Positions 20,243 to 30,930 of a DNA stretch of 64,000 nt are shown one piece after another. The number at the start of each line of letters is the position of its first letter. Position 1 is the first letter of the stretch. Position numbers and translations under genes: made by a program. The notes beneath the pieces were generated by a model. It saw only the letters and a list, made by a program, of their open reading frames with translations, made no database searches and was not told the origin of the DNA. The stretch spans positions 1,704,969,978 through 1,705,033,977 of the forward strand of contig OX336388.2 of the NCBI GenBank assembly GCA_946902985.2, read 5' to 3'. The stretch comes from Meconema thalassinum (lineage: Eukaryota > Arthropoda > Insecta > Orthoptera > Tettigoniidae).

Positions 20243-21795
20243 ACAAGTAGTTCCGAGAAGAACTATACAGCCTATTTTCATATATCCTACTTATGTTAAT
20301 AGCCACTATCAACATACAAAATTTCAGTTTGATTGCTGTAATAGATTCGCAGATATTAAAAACCGACTAAATATTTCGGATGGTCGCCATGCTGGATTGT
20401 ATATATGTAGGTCCTAGAGTTACGTACTGTTACATGGAGATTATTGTGTACGTGTAGCATTCAAACTTCAATCGCATGATTAGGACACAAGAAGTGATAA
20501 AGAGATTTTAAAATTTCGCTCAGCTGCCATCTTGTGGTTATGGAAACAATTGAAATAAATTAGATGCCAGTGGATTAACATTCGTATAAGGATTTACTGT
20601 AACAAGTTTCACTGCACTCGGAGGGTTAAATTGCGAGGAACGTCCATGTTAATATTTACACTTCGTGTCGCCGCCATGTTGGATTTGTGATCACCAGGTT
20701 ATTCAAAGTCCTATAGGTGAACTTAAGTTCATAGCCCCTATGAACATAAAAAAATTCAGTTTGATTGCTATAATAGATTCGTAGATATTCAGAGCCGTCT
20801 AAATATTTGGGATGGTCGCCATGTTGGATTGTTAAATGTATAGGCCATAGAGTCATGTACAATTAAAGGAAAATTATTGCGTAGGTTCAATATTCAAACT
20901 TTCACCTTGATCGCATGACTACGACACAAGAAATAAAAACTTAATTTTAAAATTCGCACAGCCGCCATCTTGAGGTTATGTAAACAATTGAACTAAATTA
21001 GATACCAGTGCATTACTATGTGTATAAGCATTTCCTGTACCAGATTTCATTGCGTTTGGAACATTAAATCGCGAGAAAGGTCTATTTAAAATTTTCAAAT
21101 TCGCTTGGCCGCCATGTTCGTTTTGTAGTTAACCGGTTTTTGAAAGTCTTATAGATGAACTTATAGTAGTGCCCTTTATCTCCGTACAATGTTTCAGGGT
21201 GACAGCTTTAATATTTTCAGAGATATAGAATGCCGGTGAAATATTTCGCACATCCGCCATCTTGTGGTTATGTAAACAATTGAACGAAGTTAGATGTCGG
21301 TGCATTACAATGTATATAAACATATACTGTACCAAGTTTTATTGCGCTTGGTTGGTTAAATCGCGAGAAACGTCTATTTAAAAGTCGGGAATTCGCGTGG
21401 CCGCCATGTTGGTTTTGTAGTTACCAGCTTTTCAAATGTCACATAGGTGATTTTCTAGTAGTTCCCTTTATCACCGTAAAAGAATCCAGGGTGATATCGG
21501 GAATAGTTTCGGAGATATTGAATGCTGGTGAAACATTTCGCACAGCCGCAATGTTGGATTGGTGAGACACAACAAACTTTCAAGGGCACGGTCGGGGTCA
21601 TCCGGAATAGTGCTATGAACTTACCGAGTTTCATTGCAATCGCTCAGCCGCTCAGAAGTTATTAGGACACACACACACACACACACACACACACCTCTCT
21701 CTCTCACACACACATACACACACACACACACACGGACAAAAGGTGATCTCATAAGCTTTTTTTTTTTTTTTTTTTTTTCAAAATTGAAAATAGGC
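20243..21795 (+). repeat. 1.5-kb interspersed repeat Z, copy 1
   Basis: Closely matches 30931-32448 from AACAAGTAGTTCCG to the 3' end. Internally it repeats 250-350-bp subunits, each with a GCCGCCATGTTGGATT-type phrase, a GGTTATGTAAACAATTGAAC phrase and AAATCGCGAGAAACGTCTA. The 3' end has a (CA)n tract, CGGACAAAAGGTGATCTC, and a T-run hairpin whose return arm is GAAAATAGGCT. CCTATTTTC near the 5' end is the complement of that arm, so short inverted termini are possible. No protein was recognised. It is probably a non-autonomous element. Confidence 0.75.
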
Positions 21796-22118
21796 TAATA
21801 ATGGCTTTCTAATACATACGATGGATGTACTGTATTATATCAAACAAAATACAATAACAGAGCCTGAGTCTATAGCAGTCATCTAAATTAGAGTTATGAC
21901 TGTGTTTGGATTGAGAGGATTTAATATTATCTGGGGAATTATCATTATCATTATCATGATGACGATGATGATAATAATAATAATAATTCTAATTTTGTAT
22001 CCTAAAACATGAACTGGGGCCGGACTTAGTCTAAATACCAAGTTTAAAGCAATATATCGTACAACAAAGTGTGAAATTGGCGCGTGGTCCATAGCAGGCC
22101 TGATCGGAAATAATAATA

Positions 22119-22157
<39 letters not shown>

Positions 22158-22215
22158 TCAATAATCCACACCAGCTGGACCTACCATATACAGATAAGTA
22201 TGAATATAACAGTTG
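21796..22215. other. Microsatellite-rich, no gene
   Basis: Contains AAT-type tracts near 21973-21990 and 22108-22156. No coding support. Confidence 0.5.
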
Positions 22216-22282
22216 GCAATTAAGTATAACAAATTTAAAGTTTCCGCCTAATCAACACTCATTTAATATTTAGTTAGCTTAT

Positions 22283-22323
22283 GGGTACATGTTTCGGAAT
22301 TAGTACAATTCCTTCTTCAGCCC
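22283..22323 (-). ncRNA. Hammerhead ribozyme motif, CUGAAGA core
   Basis: On the minus strand: stem I GGG, core CUGAAGA (position 7 of the core tolerates any base), stem II GGAAUU/AAUUCC (6 bp, loop GUACU), GAAA, a 2-bp stem III with loop AU, cleavage triplet GUA, and CCC closing stem I. Stem I can extend past a 3-base bulge with UUAU/AUAA. All essential positions are present. Confidence 0.8.
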
Positions 22324-23340
22324 TTCATAATTCATGTTCAGAAACATCATAGACTAAAAAGACTAAAAAGACCACGTCCATGTAAGAAACATAACACACT
22401 GATATTAAAATATTATAAAAAATATTATAAAAACTGGTTGAACACTTTAAAACATGACATATTATGGACATTACATACGATAAAACAATAAAAACATTCC
22501 TGCTGTTAACAATCAAATTGATTACTAATCACTCCTATGCACATTCTTGAAAGGTATGCGCAGGTCAAATTGTGCAGTCGTTAATTTGTAAATAAAAACA
22601 AAGAGCACATTACATTAGTGTTCAGGACACAAATAACTTGCTGTACTGATAAATGTTGACATAGGTGGAGACTTTGTTCGGCACTTTATTAAAAGTGCGC
22701 TGACATGTGCTTAGTAGATGCAAACGGAGAAACGGATTATTAAGCTTGTATTTCGCACATTAACTGGGTGTGTTTATCTTGAGCCGAAAGTCACGCCGAT
22801 GTGGGAGCCTACCACCCAGCACCATAGTCATTGACCTTGGCGTTTTGCTCTCAAACGTTGCACGTCCGTGGAGCGTTCGGCTCAAGATAAACACACCCAG
22901 TTAATGTGCAAAATACAAGCTTAATAATCCGTTTCTCCGTTTGCATCTACTAAGCACATGTCAGCGCACTTTTAATAAAGTGCCGAACAAAGTCTCCACC
23001 TATGTCAACATTTATCAGTACAGCAAGTTATTTGTGTCCTGAACACTAATGTTATGTGCTCTTTGTTTTTATTTACAAATTAACGACTGCACAATTTGAC
23101 CTGCGCATACCTTTCAAGAATGTGCATAGGAGTGATTAGTAATCAATTTGATTGTTAACAGCAGGAATGTTTTTATTGTTTTATCGTATGTAATGTCCAT
23201 AATATGTCATGTTTTAAAGTGTTCAACCAGTTTTTATAATATTTTTTATAATATTTTAATATCAGTGTGTTATGTTTCTTACATGGACGTGGTCTTTTTA
23301 GTCTCTTTAGTCTATGATGTTTCTGAACATGAATTATGAA

Positions 23341-23381
23341 GGGCTGAAGTAGGAATTGTACTAATTCCGAAACATGTACCC
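23341..23381 (+). ncRNA. Hammerhead motif, mirror copy with mutated core
   Basis: Mirror of 22283-22323 with identical stems, but the core reads CUGAAGU. The conserved A at core position 9 is U (23350). Cleavage is expected to be strongly reduced. One active-looking and one damaged motif therefore share a single inverted repeat. Confidence 0.75.
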
Positions 23382-23449
23382 ATAAGCTAACTAAATATTA
23401 AATGAGTGTTGATTAGGCGGAAACTTTAAATTTGTTATACTTAATTACT

Positions 23450-23760
23450 AAACGTCAACACGGAACCTGAAATGGACTCTTCTTCGAATAACAGTTGGCT
23501 CCAACAAGGTCAATAATTTGGAGAGATCACTGGATTCGTGTTGGCTATCAAAGACAGAGTCATTCCAATAAGGAATTAAAGGAGATTAATCTGAAAACAC
23601 ACAGAAATTGAGGGTAAATGTCGCAAATGTGACAAGCATGGTAAGTAAGGCCTTGGGTCACATTCTCGGCGTATGTTCAATTTTGGAAAATGTTGACTAC
23701 ATGGACGTTAATCTTGGTGTTCTTGACCAGAGCGCTATCTCCTTGATCAGACAGCCAATA
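23450..23760. other. No gene seen
   Basis: No supported feature. Confidence 0.4.
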
Positions 23761-23766
23761 AATAGA

Positions 23767-23860
23767 CCTCACGAGGCTGAGTGCATCCCGCGTTCCAGCG
23801 CTCACGTCAGTTTCTAAAATCCCTGACGGAGCCCGGAATCGAACCCGAGGTCCAACACCT
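23767..23860 (-). mobile_element. SINE family 2, 5' fragment
   Basis: CCTCACGAGGCTGAGTGCAT and the box B complement GCCCGGAATCGAACCCGAGG. Confidence 0.65.
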
Positions 23861-23919
23861 AGGGAAGAGCGTACGTTCACAGGAACAAAATAGCTTTTTT
23901 TAAATCTAAAATTCGAAAT

Positions 23920-24090
23920 CTAGATAGGGAGGGAAGCGTGTAGTCTTACGAGGCCGTTCATCTCGCAGTCATAAGTCACGGGACCACATATTAAGCAGAT
24001 CACGATTCAAATAACCAATCTAATTCAGTTCGTTCTTCGGTCAATATGGAAGCGTAGCAATACGAGTGCCATGCATATGACAATTAGGTC
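23920..24090 (-). mobile_element. SINE family 6, tail portion
   Basis: GGGAAGCGTGTAGTCTTACG and AGTCATAAGTCACGGGACCA match the tail side of the copy at 30430-30612. Confidence 0.55.
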
Positions 24091-24099
24091 ACCCTTCAA

Positions 24100-24615
24100 C
24101 GGCAGGAGAAAAGAATATTCCATTTTAACCCGTAAAGGGAGTTAAAAATCTCCAATAAGGGCCGTGTCGGCACTAGGAAGGAAGAGAGGCGAAGTAATTA
24201 ATCAAGGGAGCATCAAGCAGCAAACAAAACACTGGCGGGGTCGCCATTTGTTTCCAACCAAGCCTTCTGCATAATATAGCGAAGAGCAGTGTGTGTGTGT
24301 GTGTGTGCGTGTGTTCGTACTTTCAACGCAAATTAGTCGGCACATGTTTCATTAAGATACGTTTTAGTTCTTATTGCACGTGTTGTAAATCTGGACCATC
24401 ATTTACAGCCTGACACGAGCTCACGCATGGCATATTCAATGTATATAGAGAGCTTTGAAGCCATTTTCAGTGTCACCTTATTGACAATTGATATGGCAAC
24501 TTTTGACTTTGCCTACACAAAATAATCCCAATTACTGGGGCATGAGAAAAAAATACCTGGAAAACATACAGGCCTATGTGATTGAAAATATACTGTAAAA
24601 TCATCGGCGCACGGC
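24100..24615. other. No gene; (GT)n tract
   Basis: A GT microsatellite lies at 24291-24313. No coding support. Confidence 0.45.
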
Positions 24616-24616
24616 G

Positions 24617-24900
24617 CATGGGTCATAGCATTTCGGAGATTACATGCGAATTTGGGTTTCCGAGGTGAACAGTGCGAGGGTGGATCTTCAATATCGCAGA
24701 GATAATGTTACCATCCGCGTCACACGGGACGACCACAGATGTTTAACGAACGTATACCACGTCACCTCAGCAGAACCATGCCGGGCTGGATCGAAGGGCT
24801 ACTGTGAGTTAGATCACCGCCCAGGTCAATGTTGGGAGTCAGGAACCCATTTCTTGTCTAGTCGATGTCTCGTCGTATTGCTGCTGTTTTGAGGGCTCGC
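24617..24900 (+). pseudogene. Tc1-like transposase N-terminal relic
   Basis: The frame from 24618 reads MGHSISEITCEFGFPR, TGA, TVRGWIFNIAEI. Then come TAA-containing sequence, LDRRATVS, another stop, and ITAQVNVGSQEPIS. MGHSISEI..EFGF.R.TV and RRATVSQITAQVN are the helix-turn-helix blocks of a Tc1 subgroup, distinct from the intact Tc1 at 8071. Several stops, no catalytic domain. A GAGGGCTCGCGGAGGAG phrase after it recurs at 26644. Confidence 0.65.
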
Positions 24901-24964
24901 GGAGGAGAAACTCCTTATTAACATCATATTCCGTGCCTTCCCATGACTTTTGGCCTCTAACACT

Positions 24965-26520
24965 TACTCAATGAGCAAAATGGCCTTCTATTCAGTGTGC
25001 CGTCCGGCCTTGTTCGCAGATGTTGTCGCAGTGGAAGTGTGTATCTATGTGTCTTGCGCTGGGCCCATGATACAATGACTAGGTGGTGAAAGGATAACAG
25101 AAACAGAGGCAGTGGACTGAACGTACATCCACATTGCCGTGAATGCAAGTTCAATTCGAATCCTGTAACTACGAAGAACCATGGGCCTAGCCTAGCCTAG
25201 CTTAAAGAAATAAAGACTGAATAACGTACTAAATAAGGTACACATACTCAACACTAAAGTAAAGGAACGGTAATGTACTCTCCAAAGGAAATAGGCTTAA
25301 GGAATGACGAGGAAGCATTTCATGCTAAGGTGAGGTTATGTGGTTGCCAAACATAAGACATAAGTTAAACTAACGATTCAAAGGACCGTGACGTTAAGGT
25401 TATAGGAGGTAAGAGGTAAAGGCAAAAGAGAGGAAAATATATGGGGAGGGAATACTCGTAAAGAGTAAAATTACATTGTGAAATACGAATGATAAAATGG
25501 CTAGACAAGGTGTCAGGAAAAGTGAATCTACCGCCAAAGAACGAACGGTAACTCTAATAGCCCAGAAGAAATAGAGTAGGTGAGGGAATACAAGACAGGA
25601 CAGAGTTTAATAAAAGCGCGCGTAAATATGACGTAGATAAATAAACCAAAAATGAGGGACAAGAAACCGAAATAGAATAAACACGAGAGACGTTACGTTA
25701 CACAAAATAAGAGATGTCCATCAAAATAAGTTACGTCAGAAAGGGATTAAGTCATACTCATAGACTTGCGTAGGAAGACGCAATCTTAAGATAAGGGAGG
25801 CAAATAAAAGATAAGAGGTATGGCATAGGTCTTACTGGTGAACTAACAATACAGTAAACCGAACCAAATACCCACACAAAAAGATACGACGATAGGGGGG
25901 CAAAGATAACGGGAACGATACATACACACACACAATGAACATACTAGAATAGGCGATACGCCCTAGTACTCCATACGATAAGCAAAGACAAAAAGATGTG
26001 ACCTATCTTGATGGATCTGCTTAATCCGGCATCGCGGAATTACACAAAATAAACTAAATTCACGCACCTACGCGCACCTTTATAATAAACACAAACGAGC
26101 GGGTAAAAACGGATATAAAAGCAAGGCATCTCGAAAACGAGAGCGGGAGCACAAAATATAAAAAGCTACATCGGAGAGAAAAAACTGAAGACTGCCTCAA
26201 GACGAACAAAGGGTTGTCACTGGTGACGGAAAAGAGAAGATAAAAGGGAAGAGGTGCCATTAATCACGATTCGGCATAGCAAGAAATTACTATAACGAAC
26301 CTTGATCGGCAATTATAGAAATGCCCTCTGATCTGCCCGGTTATTCTGGCCAGTAACAACCGAGAAGAAAAGAGAACAATTCCGATAATTGGCACGCAGA
26401 AGGAAAGAAAAAAGGGGTGTTTACAGGTTGAAGAAAACGGCTCATCAGTTAGCCAGAGGGGTGACAGTGAGATGTGTGTACGTGTAGCAGTAGCTTTTCT
26501 CATGCACACCACCTGTCAGA
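24965..26520 (+). other. Adenine-skewed non-coding stretch
   Basis: From about 25190 to 26440 the plus strand is visibly rich in A (and purines) and poor in T, with no long frame and no tRNA-like boxes. Repeat hallmarks of the rest of the window are missing. It could be unique intergenic DNA or the untranslated interior of an unrecognised retroelement. I make no functional claim. Confidence 0.45.
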
Positions 26521-26525
26521 TACCA

Positions 26526-26640
26526 TTCCTGTTGTTGTTAATTCATTTAGGGGCTTTGCAACATTGTGGTCATTTAGCCCCATGTAGTTGGGTGTGGCTA
26601 CATTTGTCTGATAATCTGTGTTATTGTGGTGCTACCGTTT
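26526..26640 (-). mobile_element. SINE family 2, 3' tail
   Basis: ATTTAGGGGCTTTGCAACAT, TTTAGCCCCATGTAGTTGGG and CTGATAATCTGTGTTATTGT match the tail of the copy at 4848-5250. Confidence 0.75.
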
Positions 26641-26719
26641 TCAGGGCTCGCGGAGGAGCAACTCGTTTTTAACATCATATTCCTTGCCTTACCATGACTT
26701 TTGGCCATTAAGTGTGTAT

Positions 26720-27250
26720 TTGTCTCCGTAGTCCATAACAAATATTTACACCAACTGAAAAATTGCAACATCAATTGTCATATTCCATTTAGGATAGCAA
26801 TGCAAAGACAAGGTTTGTCAATGATTAACAACCCTGCAGCTGTACATTAACTGAATTCACAGAGCGACTCAAGACCTTAATTGCTTCGCCCAACAATCAC
26901 CCTGCCTTCAAGGAATGATGTCTGAGGTGAGCAGTGAGCGAGAACAGACGTCGGATAGGACTCAGCATTCAAATACCAGCCAAGTTTAGATAATGTTATT
27001 CCATTCTAGTGTATTGTATCATTTGTGTATTCGCCACACTGACAAGATGACCACACTAAAATAGGCCACTAGTTCAAATAGGAACGGTTGATTTAGAACA
27101 TAAATAACAAAGTAGTGTAGTAGACAACATCATTCCTGAAGTTCGTCACAATAATAAGTCGCAGGTTAACAAACTTAAATTACATTAATAATAACATAAC
27201 AACTATAGAAGTGCTTCAAACCTAATGAACACTAATATGTCTACTCCTTA
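26720..27250. other. No gene seen
   Basis: No supported feature. Confidence 0.4.
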
Positions 27251-27254
27251 TTAA

Positions 27255-27385
27255 TCCCGTTTCCAACGGGATCGGGGATGAGATGCGATGAAATGCCACG
27301 TGATTTCTACGGCTGGATGCCCTCCCTGACGCCAACCTCACGAGATGAGTTAATGAGAGATTAAATGAATGAAGATGAATGAAAG
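27255..27385 (-). mobile_element. SINE family 3, 3' part
   Basis: CCGTTTCCAACGGGATCGGG, TTTCTACGGCTGGATGCCC and ACGCCAACCTCACGAGATGA match the family tail complement. Confidence 0.75.
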
Positions 27386-27394
27386 TTCAATTTT

Positions 27395-27660
27395 AAGTAG
27401 TTCCAATTTTGGCTACCAGACGCCACTGTTACTAACACCTAGCGGCGAACGTTGGAACTTAATAGAGCGTTTTTCACCAAATAACCTACAAATTTAGCTA
27501 CTCACTACCAATTTTAATGGTAGGTTTTTCAAGCCATAAATCTATGATATGGGCATACTGAAGGATTTTAAAGCTCGTAAAAAATCGGACGACTTCGGCC
27601 GAGTTTGAACCCGCGATCATAGCAGTTCCGCATGCTACCGACTACGCCACCGAAGCCTTC
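27395..27660 (-). mobile_element. tRNA-derived SINE, family 5
   Basis: On the minus strand the head reads GGCTTCGGTGGCGTAGTCGG with box B CGGGTTCAAACTCGG. The body follows with ATAGATTTATGGCTTG and AAATTTGTAGGTTATTTGG, and the 3' end is TTGGAACTACTTAAAATTG. Copies also lie at 28245-28640 (plus) and 45415-45745 (minus). Confidence 0.8.
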
Positions 27661-27734
27661 AAACCGAATGAGCAATAATATCTCTAAATATGATTGACTC
27701 GTTACACAAGCTTTTACAAACTTTTCTAATATAT

Positions 27735-27955
27735 ATGCATTATGTAAGCCTAAGGGAGCAGGATCTGATGATGATCGCTTACTGATCGAAACATGTCATT
27801 CAATTGAGTATCCCATCCCCCATGTTTGTACATAAAAGCATGTTATTTTGTGATACATATCTTATGTAACACTTCTTTCAGGTTAGGGTGTGTAAATACT
27901 TGTTCTCCCGCATAGCGTAATTGGTCACAATTTATGTTGACCGACTGGAAAGCTT
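27735..27955 (+). mobile_element. Single-arm hammerhead element, 3' end
   Basis: A hammerhead at 27761-27801 is followed about 130 bp later by TTGACCGACTGGAAAG, the outer end of the 817-1695 family. No mirror arm was found, so this is a non-dimeric, 5'-truncated copy and shows the basic monomer order. Confidence 0.65.
27761..27801 (+). ncRNA. Hammerhead ribozyme motif, single copy
   Basis: Stem I GGAU/AUUC (one G-U pair). The core is CUGAUGA at 27765-27771. Stem II is GAUC/GAUC with a 7-base loop (4 bp, shorter than the 5 bp in the paired copies). GAAA, AC-AU-GU stem III and cleavage triplet GUC complete it; predicted cleavage is after C27797. The core is intact. Confidence 0.8.
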
Positions 27956-28244
27956 TATTTAATGGAACTAAGAATGAACACGGAACATAGATATGCCTTC
28001 TTATCAGTTTCTCAATCCATTTACAGTATTTTTCGTTCGGCTCTTTTCAGTTTATCCTGTATCACATCATGCGATAACACGACAAAATTAATTAAATATC
28101 AGCCGTACAGTAGGTCGCCCAGTAGAGGTTTAGTTTTCTCTCTCAAAATACAGCTCTACGCAACTGTAGCTGAGGCCATACTAGTAGTAGTAGCAGTAGT
28201 AGTAGTTGTTGTTATAATAGTAGTTGTTGATTCTAGCTAGACCG

Positions 28245-28640
28245 CGTGTTGTGTAATCCGCGGTGATTTGGCGTAGTAGCCTATTGAAGGTAATTCACAA
28301 TTCTGGCACCGGGTCACGGGTTCAAACCTGGTCAAAGTCATCGGACTCCTTAAGAGCGTTAAAAATCCCTCAGTATGCCTTCCTTCGGAGGGGAAGTAAA
28401 GCCGGCGTTTTCATGTCATAGATTTATGGCATGGAAAAGAACCTTCCACTAACTACACTTGTGTGAAGCGAAAATTTGTAGGATAGGTTTGATTAATGCT
28501 TTTAATTTACAACGTTCGTCACCGGACGCTGGTTGCGATGGCATCTAGTAGTAGCGAAGTTCACACCAAGGTGTCGTGAACGGAAGCATTTGGTAGCGAA
28601 AGTAGGAACTACTTGAAATTATCGTCTGCAGTCCTTACTT
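28245..28640 (+). mobile_element. SINE family 5, longer copy
   Basis: Box B CACGGGTTCAAACCTGGTC at 28316. The segment CCTTCCTTCGGAGGGGAAGT at 28380, a small palindrome, is also present in the 45415 copy but missing from the 27395 copy. The tail is TAGGAACTACTTGAAATTAT. Confidence 0.75.
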
Positions 28641-28689
28641 GAATTAAAAACAGATAACACACACTAATACAGTCATCACAATTAACACC

Positions 28690-28785
28690 GGTTATCAGAC
28701 AGATTCTACACACACCCAAAGTACACGGGGCTACATGACCGCGTTGTGGCAGCCCCTAAACTAAGGAACCAACCAACCTTCTGGT
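28690..28785 (+). mobile_element. SINE family 2, 3' tail
   Basis: ACACACCCAAAGTACACGGG, then a GGGGCTACATGACC...GGCAGCCCC hairpin and TAAGGAACCAACCAACC. Confidence 0.75.
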
Positions 28786-28789
28786 ACCG

Positions 28790-29940
28790 GCGCTTCGATA
28801 GCCATGTTTTTAACTCGAATGAGGGCACTGGACTATACTCTTCATTGGTAATTTAAAAATAATTATTTGAACAAGAACGAAAAGTCACTGCTTTGAAAAA
28901 AGTAATGGGTCTATTACAGAAATTAACAACAGCGGCACGTATCGAACTGTCTTCAAACACAAGCACTTCCGCCGAGTAATTTGATTTGGGCGAGACTGCA
29001 TCATTAACGGAATTCCTGCGAACTACTTCCAGCACAAATATTCCATTACACAACGATAATTAAAAGTAATGTGCATATATAAAACAAAACAAAACAGGGA
29101 ATCTCTTTCACACAAGAGAAGCAAGCTTGCTCCTTTCTCACATAATACGATTGCAGTCCGAATGTAACGGGATATTTTAATTATGTTTTTGTTATACTTT
29201 TACTCCTTTTAAATAAGTCTACGGTATTCAATTAAAATAAAAATTGGCTGCCATCTCATTTTTAATTCAAAAGCAGAAAGAAAGAAGTGAGATGACCCCA
29301 GGTGGGTAGATGAATGTAAAACACACCTCAGAGTGAGGCAGAGGAATGCAGGAGAGCAGCTACTGGCGTTATATTTTAATTAAAGATCGTTGATGTGTAA
29401 CTAATAGAACCTCTCCAGCTCCTAGACGCAATATTCTTCGCAGCACCCCAGGAAGAAGGAAGAGACTGCACACCGTATAAAAAGATCACTGAAGTTCATA
29501 CTCTCAAAAGAGAAAAGAAAAATACTTCTTAATTTAATTTACACAAAAGAAAAGCATGGAGAGTGTTTCCCAGATATATAAAAGACTTGCTCCCTCCTCC
29601 TCCTCTTCAACAGCTGCACTGATTCCTTCTTTAAATGAGATATGGGCTTTCTTAAGAAGGGTTCTCACAACGTTAAGCATTATATCCCTACCGCTCCAAC
29701 GCTGTTGATACCAATTATATGGATTCCCAAAATGAATTAATTCTTTCAGCCTTTATTGTACGTGCTTCAAGTACCCTAGTCCTCAGCGGAAAATCTCTTC
29801 CGTAACGATAGGACGGAAATGCTCGTACTGTATTGCGCCCGTTGAGGCATGTTTGCACAGGTAACAAAGACCAAAATCCATGCTGAAGAATAACTGAACA
29901 TACCCTGCGAGTGGAGGGAAGAAGCCGAAACAATATAAAT
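28790..29940. other. No gene seen
   Basis: No coding region, SINE head or inverted repeat was recognised. Frames up to 72 codons lack motifs. Confidence 0.4.
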
Positions 29941-29952
29941 TATGATAGTACA

Positions 29953-30075
29953 TTATGCAACGAGCCTATAATGGCTATAATTAAGACATGAGTATTTTTT
30001 ATAAAACGAGCGTATGCGAGTTTTATAATTTCCATACGACTGTCTTAATTACCATTATAGGCGAGTTGCATACGA
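29953..30075. repeat. Small palindromic (MITE-like) hairpin
   Basis: ATGCAACGAGCCTATAATGG is mirrored by CCATTATAGGCGAGTTGCAT, with an inner pair TAATTAAGACA/TGTCTTAATTA and a core around AAAACGAGCG/GCGAGTTTT. The whole unit is about 120 bp and could extrude as a nested hairpin. Confidence 0.75.
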
Positions 30076-30429
30076 CTGTTTATGTTCGACGATAATTATA
30101 ACTTTACTATATATTTTAACATAATAACATTTTTATGCACCTTAGACATTCCATAAATCATTAATAACATAATCAACGTAATTCTGCTTATTTAAAATAC
30201 GGTGTACATCGCAGATAAGCGAAACCGTCAATTTATGCGGCTAACTCATGTCCTGAGTGAACGCCATGCTTAGTGAAGCCAGTAGGCCCTACCTACTTGT
30301 CGTTTGTTGAAGCAACACCTATGTGCAAGTGAAGCACAAGTGAAGCACGAGTGAGGACACGTTCCGTGAACGGAACCCATGTGCAATGGAAAAATCCAAG
30401 TGTATTACGAGAATGAAAGGAAGGAAGCT

Positions 30430-30612
30430 TGTAGTTTAACGTGACCGTTAATCTTGTGATCATGAGCCACGGGACCTCCTTTTTACGTGGAATCCGAACC
30501 ACAGGACATGGCATTTCACTTCGAAAATCTCACATGCATTGACCGGGAATCGAACCCAGACCGCCTTGGTGAGAGGCATACAGCTAGACCGCTGAGCCAC
30601 CACGCCCCCCGT
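30430..30612 (-). mobile_element. tRNA-derived SINE, family 6, best copy
   Basis: The minus-strand head is GGGGGCGTGGTGGCTCAGCG, with box A TGGCTCAGCGGTCTAG and box B GGGTTCGATTCCCGG. The body includes GCATGTGAGATTTTCGAAGT and a tail of TTAACGGTCACGTTAAAC, itself a palindrome. Confidence 0.8.
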
Positions 30613-30930
30613 ATTACGAGAATGGACAGCCATCAGGTCATAATCTACTAACCAAGTAATTGTAGACAATTTTTAATGTTTAAACAGTGAAATATTTTTG
30701 ATCCACGAAGTGAAAACTATGGAAGCGTTGTACGCAAAATTTAAGACCGCATGGTCGCATCTAAGTGCATCATAAAACTGTGAAACTGATAACCTGTGAA
30801 AATCTAGAAGTATTTTAAGTTTTGCCGGATGGGCAGTTATCTTGATTTATATTTTTCAGTGTAAATAATTAGTGAAAAGTTGCGAGTGAGCATCGCACAA
30901 GCGATAATTTAACGCCAGTGTCGGAGTGAA

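Larger units (their letters stand above)
22217..23446. mobile_element. Long inverted-repeat element, second hammerhead family, nearly identical arms
   Basis: The left arm, 22217-22786, and the right arm, about 22867-23446, are mirror images around an 80-bp centre; outer ends read AATTAAGTATAACAAATTTA. Conceptual 63-residue frames on the two arms differ at one residue, so the arms look about 99% identical, implying recent formation or ongoing gene conversion. Neither frame resembles a known protein. Each arm contains a hammerhead motif (22283-22323 minus; 23341-23381 plus). The overall design matches the 817-1695 element, but the sequence is unrelated. Confidence 0.87.

Noticed and set aside
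22325..23339. Pair of near-identical 63-codon frames that could suggest a duplicated small gene
   Set aside because: They are mirror images because they lie on the two arms of an inverted repeat. Their hydrophobic AT-rich sequence has no recognised motif.
26436..26470. CUGAUGAG on the minus strand as a hammerhead core
   Set aside because: No GAAA follows a pairing stem II at the required distance.
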